Below are positions 1 through 9,616 of a stretch of 64,000 bases of DNA, piece after piece. The stretch spans positions 992,001 to 1,056,000 of the forward strand of contig NZ_JBLREB010000001.1 in NCBI RefSeq assembly GCF_048159605.1, given 5' to 3'. Under the pieces are notes generated by a model that was given only the letters and a program-made list of their open reading frames with translations, was not told the DNA's origin and searched no databases. Position 1 is the stretch's first letter, and each line of letters opens with the position of its first letter. The position numbers were made by a program, and so were the translations under genes. The stretch is from Ectobacillus polymachus (GTDB taxonomy: Bacteria; Bacillota; Bacilli; Bacillales; Bacillaceae_G).

Positions 1-1133
1 TACGCTCCCAATTCGTATGGATAAGATTTGGGATATTTTCACCTTCAAAATTTCCGTACTCCGTTATATCAAAGATTTCTGCAATTAACTCACCCATCTC
101 GTCTCCGAGCGTTTGCAAAATTTCTTCCTTTGTCCAAACATAATATTTCCCTTCTACGCCATCACTATCCGCATCCAGTGCCGAATAAAATCCACCATCT
201 GCACCTGTTAATTCCCGTTTCACAAACGTAATGATTTCATCCACAATTTGTGCATAGCGCTTATCTTTAAGCAATTGATACCCTTCTGCATAGGCATGCA
301 ACAATAAGGCATTATCATAGAGCATCTTTTCAAAATGCGGGACAAGCCATTCTTCATCAGTCGAATAGCGTGCAAATCCCCCTCCTATATGATCGTAAAT
401 ACCCCCATTTGCCATACCATCTAGCGTTTTCTTTGCGTAATGCAACGCCTGCTCATTGCCCGTAAGAAGATGATATCTGTATAAAAACGTAAGCATGTGC
501 GGAATCGGAAACTTCGGTGCACTCCCAAATCCACCGTAAGTACGATCAAAACTGTGAGCAAGCTCATCAAATGTTTTATGTAAAGACGAATCATCTAATT
601 GATTAGAAGAAGGAGCAGCCTTCTGCCTTAATGCCTCCGAGATTTGCTCTGTAATTCCCGTAATCCGCTGCGCGTCCTTCGTATAAGAATCATATAGTTG
701 AACAATAACATCCTTTAAGCCTGGACGACCAAACCGGCTCTCCTTCGGAAAATACGTCCCTGCATAAAATGGCTTTTGATCCGGTGTTAAGAACACATTC
801 AACGGCCAACCACCCTGACCCGTCATCATTTGACAAACCCGCATATATATTGAGTCAATGTCAGGACGCTCCTCGCGATCCACCTTAATCGCAATAAATC
901 GGTCATTGATAAGCTTTGCTACTTTCTCATCCTCGAATGACTCGCGCTCCATGACATGACACCAATGGCAAGTTGAATAGCCAATACTAACAAACAACGG
1001 CTTATTTTCACGTTTTGCCTTTTCAAACGCTTCTTCTCCCCATGGATGCCAGTTGACAGGATTGTATGCATGCTGAAGTAAATAGGGAGATTTTTCTGTA
1101 ATTAATTTATTGGGTTTCTTATTAGTCGGCATT
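1..1133 (-). CDS. yyaL: Thioredoxin-domain protein YyaL (DUF255), 3' end outside window
   Basis: Open reading frame running off the left edge; about 377 N-terminal codons are present of a protein usually near 680 residues. It starts MPTNKKPNKLITEKSPYLLQ and continues with an N-terminal thioredoxin-like domain carrying the hallmark STCHWCHVM (about residues 54-62) and the VDREERPDI segment. This is the DUF255/spermatogenesis-associated protein 20 (YyaL) family, in which a thioredoxin-like domain precedes an (alpha/alpha)6 barrel of unclear function. The start ATG at 1131-1133 is preceded by GAAGGTGG. It appears monocistronic, with the neighbouring nitronate monooxygenase ending upstream at a hairpin. 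Family call is firm, biochemical role unknown. Confidence 0.9.
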
Positions 1134-1194
1134 AGACCACCTTCTTTCTTATAAAAAATTGTCCTTGCAATTAATTTTACCCTAAATAAAAGAA

Positions 1195-1221
1195 AAGACA
1201 CTAAGCTTATGCTTGTGTCTT
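1195..1221 (-). terminator. Hairpin with T-rich tail upstream of yyaL
   Basis: AAGACACAAGC pairs with GCTTAGTGTCTT (one bulge) and is followed on the minus strand by TTCTTTT. It probably stops leftward transcription that passes the nitronate monooxygenase hairpin. Confidence 0.5.
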
Positions 1222-1314
1222 ACTTGTTACATTACATTTTAAATATTAATACGTTTCATAAACCATGCAACCAATGAAATCTGGCTGCTTTTATTTATTC
1301 AGAAAGTTATCTAA

Positions 1315-1348
1315 CCCAAAGCAGGGGGATGAAGCCCCCTGCTTTGGG
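1315..1348 (-). terminator. Perfect 14-bp hairpin after the nitronate monooxygenase gene
   Basis: CCCAAAGCAGGGGG and its exact complement are separated by 6 nt, directly after the stop at 1355. The following T-tract is weak on the minus strand, but position and GC-rich stem fit a terminator working with the hairpin at 1195-1221. Confidence 0.6.
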
Positions 1349-1354
1349 GAAGTT

Positions 1355-2311
1355 TTATTTTATTGCCAAACTATATTCTTCTGAAAGTTTGTCGATGATG
1401 TTTTGGACAGATAAAATTTCTTTCACTTCATGGACTCTTGCACCCGCAAATACTAGTCCATTTTCTATATCACCTTTAACAATTTTGTACAAAGAATCTA
1501 GTGTACAAAAACGGTAAGAACAATTTTTAAGGCATTTTTGACAATTATTTATTTTCAATTTGTTTGTACCAGTAATACTATCAGTAAAAGAATTAGCAAT
1601 GGCTCTTCCTTGTAGGCCCACAGACGTTTTAACTAGAAGAATATCTTCCTTTCGCGCATCGATATATTTTTGCTTAAAGGCCAAAGGAGCATCACATTCG
1701 TGACTTGCTACAAACCTAGTTCCCATTTGTACTCCAGATGCCCCTATTTCAAGGGCTTTTGCAATATCCTCGCCAGTCATTATCCCTCCTGCAGCAATGA
1801 CTGGTATGGAAACAGCTTCCACTACTTCTGGAAGAATATCAAACATAGGTCTGTCTGTTCCAAGATGTCCACCAGCTTCAAATCCTTCAACCACAACGGC
1901 AGCTGCTCCAAGTCTTTCAGAAATTTTCGCTAATTTTGCAGAAGAGACGATGGAAAGAACCGGAATTCCTGCTTGTCTTCCCCATGAGTACATATCTCTT
2001 GAAATCCCTGCGCCAGAAATAATGAAATCTACTTTTTCTTCTAGTGCGACTTTCATTTTTTCAGCAAAATCATTCATGGCAAATAACACATTGACGCCAA
2101 TATATCCAGATTCTTTTATAGAGTTTTTAGCTTTTCTAATATGACTGCGCAGTTCATCAACCGAAATTCCTGTACCAGAAATAATGCCGATACCCCCAGC
2201 ATTTGCTACAGCTGAAGCAAGCTTACTTAGGGAAATACCGACACCCATCCCTCCTTGCATAATAGGAACTTTTGGCATGATATGTCCGATTTTTAATTGG
2301 GGAAATTTCAA
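1355..2311 (-). CDS. Nitronate monooxygenase / 2-nitropropane dioxygenase family
   Basis: A 318-residue FMN-dependent TIM-barrel flavoprotein. The N-terminus has the family signature PIMQGGMGVGIS (about residues 17-28), followed by AGGIGIIS, then VVVEGFEAGGHLG (about 141-153) and IPVIAAGGI (phosphate-binding loop). Such enzymes oxidise nitronates or act as FabK-like enoyl reductases; the substrate cannot be read from sequence. The C-terminal part has an unusual cysteine group, CQKCLKNC plus a further FC, whose role I do not know. It appears to be a single gene ended by the hairpin at 1315-1348. No clear ribosome binding site is visible at the ATG. Confidence 0.85.
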   Translation of the reverse strand: MKFPQLKIGHIMPKVPIMQGGMGVGISLSKLASAVANAGGIGIISGTGISVDELRSHIRKAKNSIKESGYIGVNVLFAMNDFAEKMKVALEEKVDFIISGAGISRDMYSWGRQAGIPVLSIVSSAKLAKISERLGAAAVVVEGFEAGGHLGTDRPMFDILPEVVEAVSIPVIAAGGIMTGEDIAKALEIGASGVQMGTRFVASHECDAPLAFKQKYIDARKEDILLVKTSVGLQGRAIANSFTDSITGTNKLKINNCQKCLKNCSYRFCTLDSLYKIVKGDIENGLVFAGARVHEVKEILSVQNIIDKLSEEYSLAIK

Positions 2312-2607
2312 AGTAATTCCTCATTTCAAATGGTTTTTTAATAATTATTTTGAAGTTTAACACGATATTATTTTATCGAGTAGTGACGTTTGTCATTATG
2401 TGAAGTAAAACGATTATTACCCTATTTACATAGGGTTAATAAAGAAAATACACGTAATGAATTTCATGATTGGAACATGTTTTAGGGGTGTATTTGAGTA
2501 TGTTTATTAAATAGGAATTTCCCCAAATTCCCTGGCCCTAATTTGGTACTAATAGAACAACCCTACTCATATTCTTATAAAAGAAAACAATAAGAAGGAG
2601 TGTAAAG
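2312..2607. other. Divergent intergenic region with a small palindrome
   Basis: Carries the promoters for the leftward nitronate monooxygenase and the rightward propeller gene. A palindrome at about 2416-2440 (CCCTAT TTAC ATAGGG with partly paired flanks) could be an operator. I see no further gene. Confidence 0.35.
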
Positions 2608-4023
2608 TTGTTGAAAAAAGTTAAGGCTAATTTACGGCCCATTGTAAGTCAGATAAATTTACCCACTATTTTGAAAACAACTATACTTCCGGGTGACTCA
2701 ATGGAAAGATTATTTATTGCAACTCAGGTAGGAGAGATCTTTTACATAGGAAACGGAGGTTTAAGGACTTTTTTAGATATTCGCCCGCGAATCATAAAAC
2801 TAGGTAGTTCTGGTGGATATGATGAACGTGGATTGCTAGGGCTAGCGTTTCATCCCAAATTTTATTATAACGGTCTGTTTTATCTTCATTATTCAGTGGC
2901 TGGAACACAAGGTCCAGGTGCTCTTGCTGAATCTTTTGAGCCTAACCCGTGTGATTCCAAAACCTTAAACCTGAAGTGGATAAATAGAGAAACGGGGTAT
3001 GATCATATTGATACAGTTGAAGAATGGATTTTACAATCAAATGGTCAACCTCAAAAACGACGGACATTACTTAACGTAAGAAGACCATTTTTAAATCATA
3101 ATGGTGTCAATAGCTTAAACTTTTCACCTGAAACAGGAAAACTTGTTTTAACAACCGGAGATGGTGGATCAGGCTATGATCCATTTAATTTAAGCCAGGA
3201 CGATATGGAAATCGCCGGTAAAATAATTGAAATTGATGTAGTAAAGAATCCATTTATCGATAATCCACCCGTAGTCACACGCTTTAATGAACTTCCCTCA
3301 TCTATTCAGGAAACGCTTACGGTAATTGCCAAAGGGGTTCGCAATATACCCGGCATTTCATTTCAAAAATTTTATAATCAGTATATCAAGTATGTAGGAA
3401 ATGTCGGACAAGATTTGGTAGAGTCCATTTTTTCATTCATTCAATATAAACCGATACCGGTTACTCAGCTTATTCAAGCTTCTTTAATGGGATCTGAACC
3501 TGACCAAGAAGGATTAATTAACTTTGGCTGGCGAGGATGGGAAGGTGCTTTTCCTACTTCAATGATAAGGGGCTGCATGGCAAATCCAACTTTGTATGAA
3601 AAAACAATTGTTTATGACAACGAAGCAGTAAAAACTTCAGTGCGGCGTCTTCAGCCTCTAACTAGTTATTATCATAAAGATCAAAGGCCCGATAAGTTTG
3701 GAGGAACTGCACTTACAGGAGTTCAGTCATATATGGGGAATGAAATCCCTAATTTAACGGGAAGCGTTGTGTTTACCGATCTTGCCCGGATTGAAGAATC
3801 CGGGCCACCGATTAGAGGGGTTTTAGCTTATACCAGAGTAAGAACAGATTGTAAACTAAATGATTTTAGTGTGATTGAAACCAATTATAATTTTGGGTCT
3901 CAATCAGCTTATTATGTTAGCTTGGGAACGAATCTAAATCAAACCAGATTATATTTAGGGGTTTATGGCTCTATGAAAGTGGCTGATTTTAACCAAGGTA
4001 CTGTTTTTGAAATTGTTCCATGA
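2608..4023 (+). CDS. PQQ-dependent sugar dehydrogenase-like (GSDH family) beta-propeller protein
   Basis: A 471-residue protein with the glucose/sorbosone dehydrogenase fold. Visible motifs are ERLFIATQVGEIFYI near residue 34, the signature GLLGLAFHPKF (about 74-84), NHNGVNSLNFSP and LTTGDGGSGYDP (about 191-202). This family uses PQQ to oxidise sugars in secreted proteins, but here no signal peptide is visible, so export and cofactor use are uncertain. Length fits. The start is TTG at 2608 (or TTG at 2611), behind AAGGAG at 2595-2600. Function could equally be structural or spore-related. Confidence 0.75.
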   Translation: MLKKVKANLRPIVSQINLPTILKTTILPGDSMERLFIATQVGEIFYIGNGGLRTFLDIRPRIIKLGSSGGYDERGLLGLAFHPKFYYNGLFYLHYSVAGTQGPGALAESFEPNPCDSKTLNLKWINRETGYDHIDTVEEWILQSNGQPQKRRTLLNVRRPFLNHNGVNSLNFSPETGKLVLTTGDGGSGYDPFNLSQDDMEIAGKIIEIDVVKNPFIDNPPVVTRFNELPSSIQETLTVIAKGVRNIPGISFQKFYNQYIKYVGNVGQDLVESIFSFIQYKPIPVTQLIQASLMGSEPDQEGLINFGWRGWEGAFPTSMIRGCMANPTLYEKTIVYDNEAVKTSVRRLQPLTSYYHKDQRPDKFGGTALTGVQSYMGNEIPNLTGSVVFTDLARIEESGPPIRGVLAYTRVRTDCKLNDFSVIETNYNFGSQSAYYVSLGTNLNQTRLYLGVYGSMKVADFNQGTVFEIVP

Positions 4024-4119
4024 TTCATATCTCTTTCTTGTATTAATTGAATCGAAAATAAACAAACAAGACACAAAAAATGATTCACCGGCTTGTTTAC
4101 ATTTTTATTTTATAAATAA

Positions 4120-4154
4120 TATAAAAGAAAAAGACGGTCATTTTTGTCCGTCTT
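4120..4154 (-). terminator. Terminator of the DUF6241 gene
   Basis: AAGACGG / CCGTCTT hairpin followed on the minus strand by TTTTTCTTTTAT. It lies directly after the downstream-frame stop at 4156, supporting that this stop is the ancestral end of the frameshifted gene. Confidence 0.75.
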
Positions 4155-4155
4155 A

Positions 4156-4681
4156 TTATCGGAAGTTTTCTGCAATAAATCTGTTTTCTTCATCAGCTGT
4201 CAACAATCTTGTAGCCGCCCCAATGTTACCACCTTGCCAATTCCAAATTTTATTGTGAACATCAACGGAGTTTGAAAAATCACCTTTTTTCCAGTGATAA
4301 TACTTCAATGTAGAAGTCCTTATTTTTAAATTTAGATTCTTTCGCCACCTTCAACATTTCGTCAATCTTTTCGTCAGTTATTCTCTCCAAACCCCATTTT
4401 TCTTCGGCATAAACTTTTTGGTGCGTCATTTTATGAAGTGTCTGCTGAAACTCATATTCACTCGCCTCCGATTCTTTCGATACTGGCTGAAAGTTTGACG
4501 CAACTGCTGTTTCCGGCGGGGATTCAACCTTTGCTTCTGCCTTTCCTTCACCATTACTCGTAATCACATGATAGGCAAACTTACCAATAAAGAAAATGCT
4601 GACAACTATTACAAGCGAAAGAACAATAATGCCAGCCCAATTCATTATTTTGTCAAACAAACAAATATCCCCCTTTGTCAA
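4156..4681 (-). pseudogene. DUF6241 membrane-anchored protein, frameshifted near its 3' end
   Basis: The first frame (4681 to 4280) codes 133 residues: an N-terminal membrane helix (about residues 12-34), a low-complexity linker, then a domain with HKMTHQKVYAEEKWG (about 84-98). It stops at ...EVLSLEKR. The next frame (net +1) continues without a break from about 4303 to TAA at 4156-4158 and reads HWKKGDFSNSVDVHNKIWNW then QGGNIGAATRLL, which is the expected C-terminal half of the DUF6241 family. The gene therefore carries a small indel, or a sequencing error, near 4300-4304. The terminator sits right after the restored stop. Function of the family is unknown. Confidence 0.75.
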
Positions 4682-4831
4682 CTTGTATACTTATCGCCAT
4701 TTTATCATTCTTTCTTTCAACATTTATTAAATGTTACCTTTTTTTACAATTTTTTTATTATTCATTAAGTACGATCATGCCCTTTCAATATTTTAGTTTA
4801 CATAATTATTTTATGCTCTACTAATTATATA

Positions 4832-4862
4832 CACAAAGAAAAGACGAGGCTATTTCCCCGTC
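4832..4862 (-). terminator. Terminator of the gene at 4902-5471
   Basis: Minus strand GACGGGG AAATAG CCTCGTC (one G-T pair) followed by TTTTCTTTG. Confidence 0.7.
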
Positions 4863-4901
4863 CTTTCCTCTTCTTACTTGTATGTATGACCGTAACTTAA
4901 C

Positions 4902-5471
4902 TTATTTATTAGCTGCCTCCATTAACATAGCAATTTCTGCTGGAGAGAAATGAGAAAGTACTTCAGCCTTTGCAGCTTGTTTTTGTTCTTGAGTTAGATT
5001 CTTCCTGTTGTTATATAGTTCAATACTATGCATGATCTGGGATGGAGATAATCTTTTTTCAACAAATTTAACGGCATCTTGTTTTGTCTCAACTTTATCT
5101 TCTTTTGCTATTGCTGTAACTGTCGCTTCATCTACTTTTTGAGAATTAGGAACTTTATTGTCAGAAGTGCCATTTGATGCATTCACAGCTGATATACTAT
5201 TGCCGCTACTAGTAGAATTTGTTGCATCGGGTGATGAACTTGATGGTGTGCCAGGTCGTTTGTCAGATTGTTTTGTTTCCGATGAAGTCTTTACATTTGC
5301 TAATACTTGTTGTTCTAGTTTCTGATTTTTTAATTCATCTGATAGCCCTTGTGATTTTACTGTCGATAAAATATTTTTACTTACAGTCTCTTCTATATAA
5401 TGTTTTGCATAGAAACCACCCATTCCTAAAATGGTAACAATTCCAAGTGAAATAAGTACTCCTTTTTTCAC
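4902..5471 (-). CDS. Secreted or membrane-anchored hypothetical protein
   Basis: A 189-residue protein I do not recognise. Residues 5-21 form a hydrophobic signal or anchor segment after MKKG. Residues 50-125 are low complexity, rich in Ser, Thr, Asn, Lys and Asp, typical of an extracellular linker. The last 60 residues look helical (RLSPSQIMHSIELYNNRKNL, then FSPAEIAMLMEAANK), so a small helical domain is likely displayed outside the membrane. The start is preceded by AGGGGAGACATAAGGTG. The gene is transcribed alone and ends at a terminator. It lies next to another one-helix membrane protein (DUF6241), which suggests a small cluster of cell-surface proteins. Confidence 0.7.
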   Translation of the reverse strand: MKKGVLISLGIVTILGMGGFYAKHYIEETVSKNILSTVKSQGLSDELKNQKLEQQVLANVKTSSETKQSDKRPGTPSSSSPDATNSTSSGNSISAVNASNGTSDNKVPNSQKVDEATVTAIAKEDKVETKQDAVKFVEKRLSPSQIMHSIELYNNRKNLTQEQKQAAKAEVLSHFSPAEIAMLMEAANK

Positions 5472-5762
5472 CTTATGTCTCCCCTGTCCTTATTAGCTTT
5501 TTATGTTAAACATTGATTGTATTAACATTTCTCTTATTAAGTATATAAAATATTTTATGATTATTATATTATTTTTTGATTATTTTTTTTATTATTATAT
5601 AATTAATAATTGTTAAATTTATAAAATGAAGCTACCACTACTCGCTTCCCTTTATACCTATTTTTCAAATCTCTTTTATTTTCCATTTTTTTATTATGCA
5701 TGATAGAGGTCATTCCACCGTATGAATGTTACATAAGAAGAATTAGCGGGGAGGATAAAGGA

Positions 5763-6689
5763 GTGCCAAGATATCGAATACTTTCGTTTGATGGCGGTGG
5801 TGTTCGCGGGGTATTGTCTGCTGTTTTGCTCGAAAGATTATGTAAAGAGTTTCCTGAGCTCGTTAGCACAAGTGACCTTATTTCAGGTACATCTGTTGGT
5901 TCTTTTCTCGCTCTTGGCTTAGCTATTAATCAATCTCCCTTTGATTTACTACAGTTATTTTCCAAAAAGAATCTTACAAATGTATTTCAGGCTGGTATCC
6001 GCTGGCCAATTCTACGCCCGAAATACAGCAATGCTAGATTAAAGAAAATACTCCGTGCAATATTCCCTGATCAGGTAAAGCTATATGAAATACAAAAACA
6101 TGTCCTCGTCACCGCTTTTGATTTGTCAGGTGTAACCCGTTCTAATTGGCGACCCGTTTGGTTTCATAATTATCCTAGTTCAAACACAAATCATGTAAAT
6201 GTACTTGATGCTGCTTTAGCAAGCGCTGCTGCCCCAATCTATTTTCCTTCGTACATGCAGCTAATCGATGGAGGAGTCTTCGCAAATAGTCCGACCGTTG
6301 CCTCTATCGCCGTTTCTGTAGATGAACGCTATGGAAATCGGAATCTCGATCAACTCGTTATGCTTTCTATTGGAACAGGTGCTGAAAAACTAATGATTAC
6401 ACAAGATACAAGTGAATGGGGTTTTCTACAATGGGCATTTAATCCTCCAGAAAAACAGAATCCTGGAGAGCCGAACTTTCCATTACTTTCCGTTATGTTA
6501 AACGGAACAACTGAAGCAAACGTGATGTACAGCCAAAGCTTACTCGGCACCCGGTTTCATCAAATAAATCCACCGTTACCTGAAAACGTAGCACTCGATG
6601 ATATAGATGCGTACGATTTACTCGTAGAGACTGCCATGAATACAAATATAAACAAGACCATAGAATTTTTGCGAAAAGAGTGGTATTAA
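5763..6689 (+). CDS. Patatin-like phospholipase
   Basis: A 308-residue serine lipid acyl hydrolase. It has the oxyanion loop DGGGVRG just after the start, the nucleophile elbow GTSVGS and the catalytic DGG in LIDGGVFANSP, so the Ser-Asp dyad is complete. Known members hydrolyse phospholipids or acyl esters; the substrate is not evident. The frame is open back to an ATG at 5700, but that ATG has no ribosome binding site, whereas GTG 5763 lies 8 nt behind GGGGAGG (5748-5754) and places DGGGVRG at the usual distance from the N-terminus. It is convergent with the nitroreductase gene across a shared terminator. Confidence 0.85.
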   Translation: MPRYRILSFDGGGVRGVLSAVLLERLCKEFPELVSTSDLISGTSVGSFLALGLAINQSPFDLLQLFSKKNLTNVFQAGIRWPILRPKYSNARLKKILRAIFPDQVKLYEIQKHVLVTAFDLSGVTRSNWRPVWFHNYPSSNTNHVNVLDAALASAAAPIYFPSYMQLIDGGVFANSPTVASIAVSVDERYGNRNLDQLVMLSIGTGAEKLMITQDTSEWGFLQWAFNPPEKQNPGEPNFPLLSVMLNGTTEANVMYSQSLLGTRFHQINPPLPENVALDDIDAYDLLVETAMNTNINKTIEFLRKEWY

Positions 6690-6778
6690 AAAAAGGAGAA
6701 TAAGAATGGGAGAATTCTAGCTGAAATATAGGTAGATATTATTTGAAACTTTATTATTTACTCATGGCATACCAGAAT

Positions 6779-6803
6779 AAAAAGCCGACAATGTCGGCTT
6801 TTT
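6779..6803. terminator. Bidirectional terminator
   Basis: AAAAAGCCGAC AAT GTCGGCTTTTT, perfect and flanked by T-runs on both strands, between the convergent patatin and nitroreductase genes. Confidence 0.9.
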
Positions 6804-6806
6804 GAT

Positions 6807-7559
6807 TTATTTTACATTCATTCCTTGCCCTTTGACATAGTCCTTCATGTATTCACGAGATTTACTTGATAGCATTTGAACCACTTGGCTTGTCCATGTG
6901 TCAGATCGTTTTCCGCCCGTACGATTTATGTAGTAGTCTTGAATGACTTTATTGTATTCCTTTAAATTTTCATTTCCTTCATCTAAATTATCATTATATC
7001 CATCTTCATGATAAATTTCTGTAAATGGTAAGCGTGGTTTAACACTTCCTTCATGCAATGGATATCCAACTGTAAGTCCAAATAGAGGAATAACACGAGA
7101 TGGGATGTTAAGCAGGCTTGCAACTTCCTCTAAATTGTTACGAATCCCACCTATGTAACATATACCTAACCCCATAGATTCTGCTGCAAGCGCGGCATTT
7201 TGAGCAGCAAGTGCAGCATCAATAGTCGCCACCATGAAATTTTCTGTGCTTCCTAAGAATGAGGAAAGATCAACTCCTTCTATCTTCTTTCCTAACACTT
7301 CATGGCGATGCAAATCTGCACAAAAAATGAAGAAATGACCATTCGTTTCTACATAAGCTTGATTGCCAGCTATTTCAGCTAGTTTTTTCTTCTTTTCTTT
7401 ATCCCTTACCCCGATAATCGTATACGCTTGCACATAATGAGAAGTTGCAGCAGCTTGGGCACTTTCTACAATAGTACGAATTTGTTCATCTGATAATGGT
7501 CGATCTTCGTATTTTCGAATAGAGCGATGACGTTGAATCGTTTGTATAACTTCGTTCAT
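6807..7559 (-). CDS. nfsA: Oxygen-insensitive NADPH nitroreductase (NfsA/NfrA type)
   Basis: A 250-residue FMN-binding nitroreductase. The N-terminus MNEVIQTIQRHRSIRKYEDR is the classic NfsA/FRP signature (FMN phosphate contact RHRSIRKY), followed by QAAATSHYVQAY and MGLGICYIGGIRNN (about residues 129-142). The C-terminal excursion found in the NADPH-specific group is present. Such enzymes reduce nitroaromatics, quinones or FMN in the cytosol. AGGGGGATATTTC precedes the ATG. It is a single gene with terminators on both sides. Confidence 0.9.
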   Translation of the reverse strand: MNEVIQTIQRHRSIRKYEDRPLSDEQIRTIVESAQAAATSHYVQAYTIIGVRDKEKKKKLAEIAGNQAYVETNGHFFIFCADLHRHEVLGKKIEGVDLSSFLGSTENFMVATIDAALAAQNAALAAESMGLGICYIGGIRNNLEEVASLLNIPSRVIPLFGLTVGYPLHEGSVKPRLPFTEIYHEDGYNDNLDEGNENLKEYNKVIQDYYINRTGGKRSDTWTSQVVQMLSSKSREYMKDYVKGQGMNVK

Positions 7560-7610
7560 GAAATATCCCCCTAAAAAATTTCTCTCTTTAATAGTAACGA
7601 ATTTACAATG

Positions 7611-7640
7611 AAAAAGACACTAATTTTATAGTGTCTTTTT
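7611..7640 (-). terminator. Terminator of the DUF2383 gene
   Basis: AAAAAGACACTA / TAGTGTCTTTTT hairpin, with the DUF2383 stop codon inside the outer arm; T-runs on both strands. Confidence 0.85.
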
Positions 7641-8067
7641 AATGTATGAGATTTTTTAAGGTCTCCGTATGCTTACGGTCTTCGTTAATAATATGATGGA
7701 TAATAACTTTGCTTTCTTGGTCTAAATCGCCTTTCAGTTCCTCCGATATTCCTGTAGCTAAATTTTCTTCGTTTTTTATCGCTGTTTTGATAATATCATC
7801 ATTTGATTCGGGATAGCCTTTGATATCGCTAAACAGTTCCTGCACCGAACTAATAAAGCCTGCATCACGGACAGGTATACCACCTAAATTCTGTATACGT
7901 TCAGCTACAGTGGCAGCATGTTGTTTATGATTTTGCTGAATACGCTGCAACGTTATCTTTACCTCCGCATCCTTAGCATTATGAATCAAATGCTCATAAG
8001 TATGAATTCCCATATATCGCCCTTTTATAAAAGCGTTCAGTTCCTTGATTGCGACTTCCTGCTCCAT
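7639..8067 (-). CDS. DUF2383 ferritin-like domain protein
   Basis: A 142-residue all-helical protein. Residues such as HTYEHLIHNA (about 22-31), QQNHKQHA and the late HHIINEDRKHTETL (about 124-137) are placed as in a four-helix ferritin-like bundle, where Glu and His could bind a di-metal centre. The family (DUF2383, PA2169 type) has no established function and is often seen in stress-related contexts. The start is preceded by GAGAGGACAGATAGG. It is a single gene with its own terminator. Confidence 0.8.
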   Translation of the reverse strand: MEQEVAIKELNAFIKGRYMGIHTYEHLIHNAKDAEVKITLQRIQQNHKQHAATVAERIQNLGGIPVRDAGFISSVQELFSDIKGYPESNDDIIKTAIKNEENLATGISEELKGDLDQESKVIIHHIINEDRKHTETLKNLIH

Positions 8068-8123
8068 CCTATCTGTCCTCTCTCATAGTTTCGTCTATAT
8101 GATGCCACCTATAAGAAAAATTA

Positions 8124-8154
8124 TGTAAAAAAAAAGTATGCGATCGCATACTTT
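8124..8154 (-). terminator. Terminator of the MFS gene
   Basis: AAAGTATGC GATC GCATACTTT followed by a long T-run on the minus strand. Confidence 0.85.
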
Positions 8155-8155
8155 C

Positions 8156-9499
8156 TCAGGCTTTTTCTTTCATTGGAATCGGAACTGTTTTGACTTCATT
8201 ATGAATCAAAAAGGATGTAAGAAATGCAAGGATACTACCAATCAGACCGAATAAAAATAAATGCTGAATACCAAGCAAGAAATCACTAGAAGTTGTTAAG
8301 AACGATCCCATAATTGTTACACCAATGGCCGTTCCGATATTACGTGAAAACAAAATAAACGATGTAGAAATTCCCATTTCATGACGTGCAACAAGCTGCT
8401 GTGAGCCTAACAAACTTACGGTTGAAATTAACCCGAACGCCAGCCCTTGAACAATCATCGAAAAGAAAACGTAATAAAAGCCAGATCCAGCATTCAAAAG
8501 TGCAAGTTGAATCCCGGATACAACGAGTAAGGCATTACCTATGATTAGAAGTGTGCGATACCCAAAACGTACGATTAAATTCCCCGCAGGTACAGCTGCA
8601 ATCATCCACCCAATTGACATACCGAGCAAAGCAACACCACTCATAACTAAAGATTGATTCGCTACTTTTTGTAGAAAAAGCGGAATATAGCTAGATGTTC
8701 CGAACAAAGCGACACAACCAACGAATCCGTTCACATTCATCCACTTAATTGTTGGATTTCGAACGAGAGAAAGCGGAACAATAGGAGATTCTTGTTTCTT
8801 TTCATAAAAATAGAACCCGACTAAGATAAGGGCACCTATGATTCCGTATACGACTTGGTTGCTACGTACAATTGTAACAAGTAACACAAGACTTACCCCA
8901 ACTGCAAAAATAATTGCACCGATATAATCGACGCTTGCCTTTTTCGGAGTATACACTTCCTTATATGGTAAGAGAGCCAACAGTGAAATTAGGCAAAGTG
9001 GAAGGTTTACGAAAAAAATCCATCTCCACGTCATATACTGGACGAAGAACGCGCCAAGTAAAGGAGCTAACACAGCAGAAAGACCCCACATAGCCGTAAA
9101 GAACGCTTGAATTTTACCGCGTTTTTCAATTGGAAATAAATCTCCTGCAATAATCGCTGGAAACGGCATCATCACACCTGCTCCAATCCCTTGCAAGGCA
9201 CGGAACAGAATTAACTGAACCATATTCTGCGACAATCCGCAAAGAAATGATCCGCCAAAAAATAAAATAATACCAGCTGCAAAGACATGCTTTCTTCCAA
9301 ATAAATCGGATATTCTCCCTGCAACAGGAGAAAGAATCGTACAAAAAATCATATACGATGCAAACGACCATGCGTAAAGCTCAAAATGTCCTAGCTCCTT
9401 AGCAATAATCGGCATCGTCGTATTCATAATCGTCGAATCCATCGACGCAACAAGCATCGCAATCACAATGCTCACCATAACGACTGTTCGATTTTTCAC
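8156..9499 (-). CDS. MFS multidrug efflux transporter (DHA2/EmrB-QacA type)
   Basis: A 447-residue polytopic membrane protein. Its first helix ends in SMDSTIMNTTMPIIA, the mark of drug:proton antiporters of the DHA2 group, followed by the loop motif GRISDLFGRKHVF (MFS motif A) and, in helix 5, GLSAVLAPLLGAFF (motif C of antiporters). It is expected to export a hydrophobic or cationic compound; the substrate is unknown. I chose GTG 9497-9499 because GGGGGAG lies just upstream and the preceding in-frame codons (to 9592) do not look like protein. Single gene. Confidence 0.85.
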   Translation of the reverse strand: MKNRTVVMVSIVIAMLVASMDSTIMNTTMPIIAKELGHFELYAWSFASYMIFCTILSPVAGRISDLFGRKHVFAAGIILFFGGSFLCGLSQNMVQLILFRALQGIGAGVMMPFPAIIAGDLFPIEKRGKIQAFFTAMWGLSAVLAPLLGAFFVQYMTWRWIFFVNLPLCLISLLALLPYKEVYTPKKASVDYIGAIIFAVGVSLVLLVTIVRSNQVVYGIIGALILVGFYFYEKKQESPIVPLSLVRNPTIKWMNVNGFVGCVALFGTSSYIPLFLQKVANQSLVMSGVALLGMSIGWMIAAVPAGNLIVRFGYRTLLIIGNALLVVSGIQLALLNAGSGFYYVFFSMIVQGLAFGLISTVSLLGSQQLVARHEMGISTSFILFSRNIGTAIGVTIMGSFLTTSSDFLLGIQHLFLFGLIGSILAFLTSFLIHNEVKTVPIPMKEKA

Positions 9500-9616
9500 A
9501 TTACTCCCCCATTCTATAATAGAGAAATTATACACTACACAAGGTGCTATGCTCAAAGAAATTTGCTTATGAAAAAGGGGAGTTCCACACATTCGAAATA
9601 TAAGGAATATTTAAAC

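Noticed and set aside
4295..4305. Programmed frameshift in the DUF6241 gene
   Set aside because: The needed shift is +1, while the A6G site fits only -1 slipping or transcript slippage in the wrong codon phase; no stimulatory hairpin or upstream pause site is evident. A simple indel is more likely.
7682..8060. DUF2383 protein as a Dps or bacterioferritin
   Set aside because: Length is similar, but Dps/Bfr iron-site motifs are absent; the pattern fits DUF2383.
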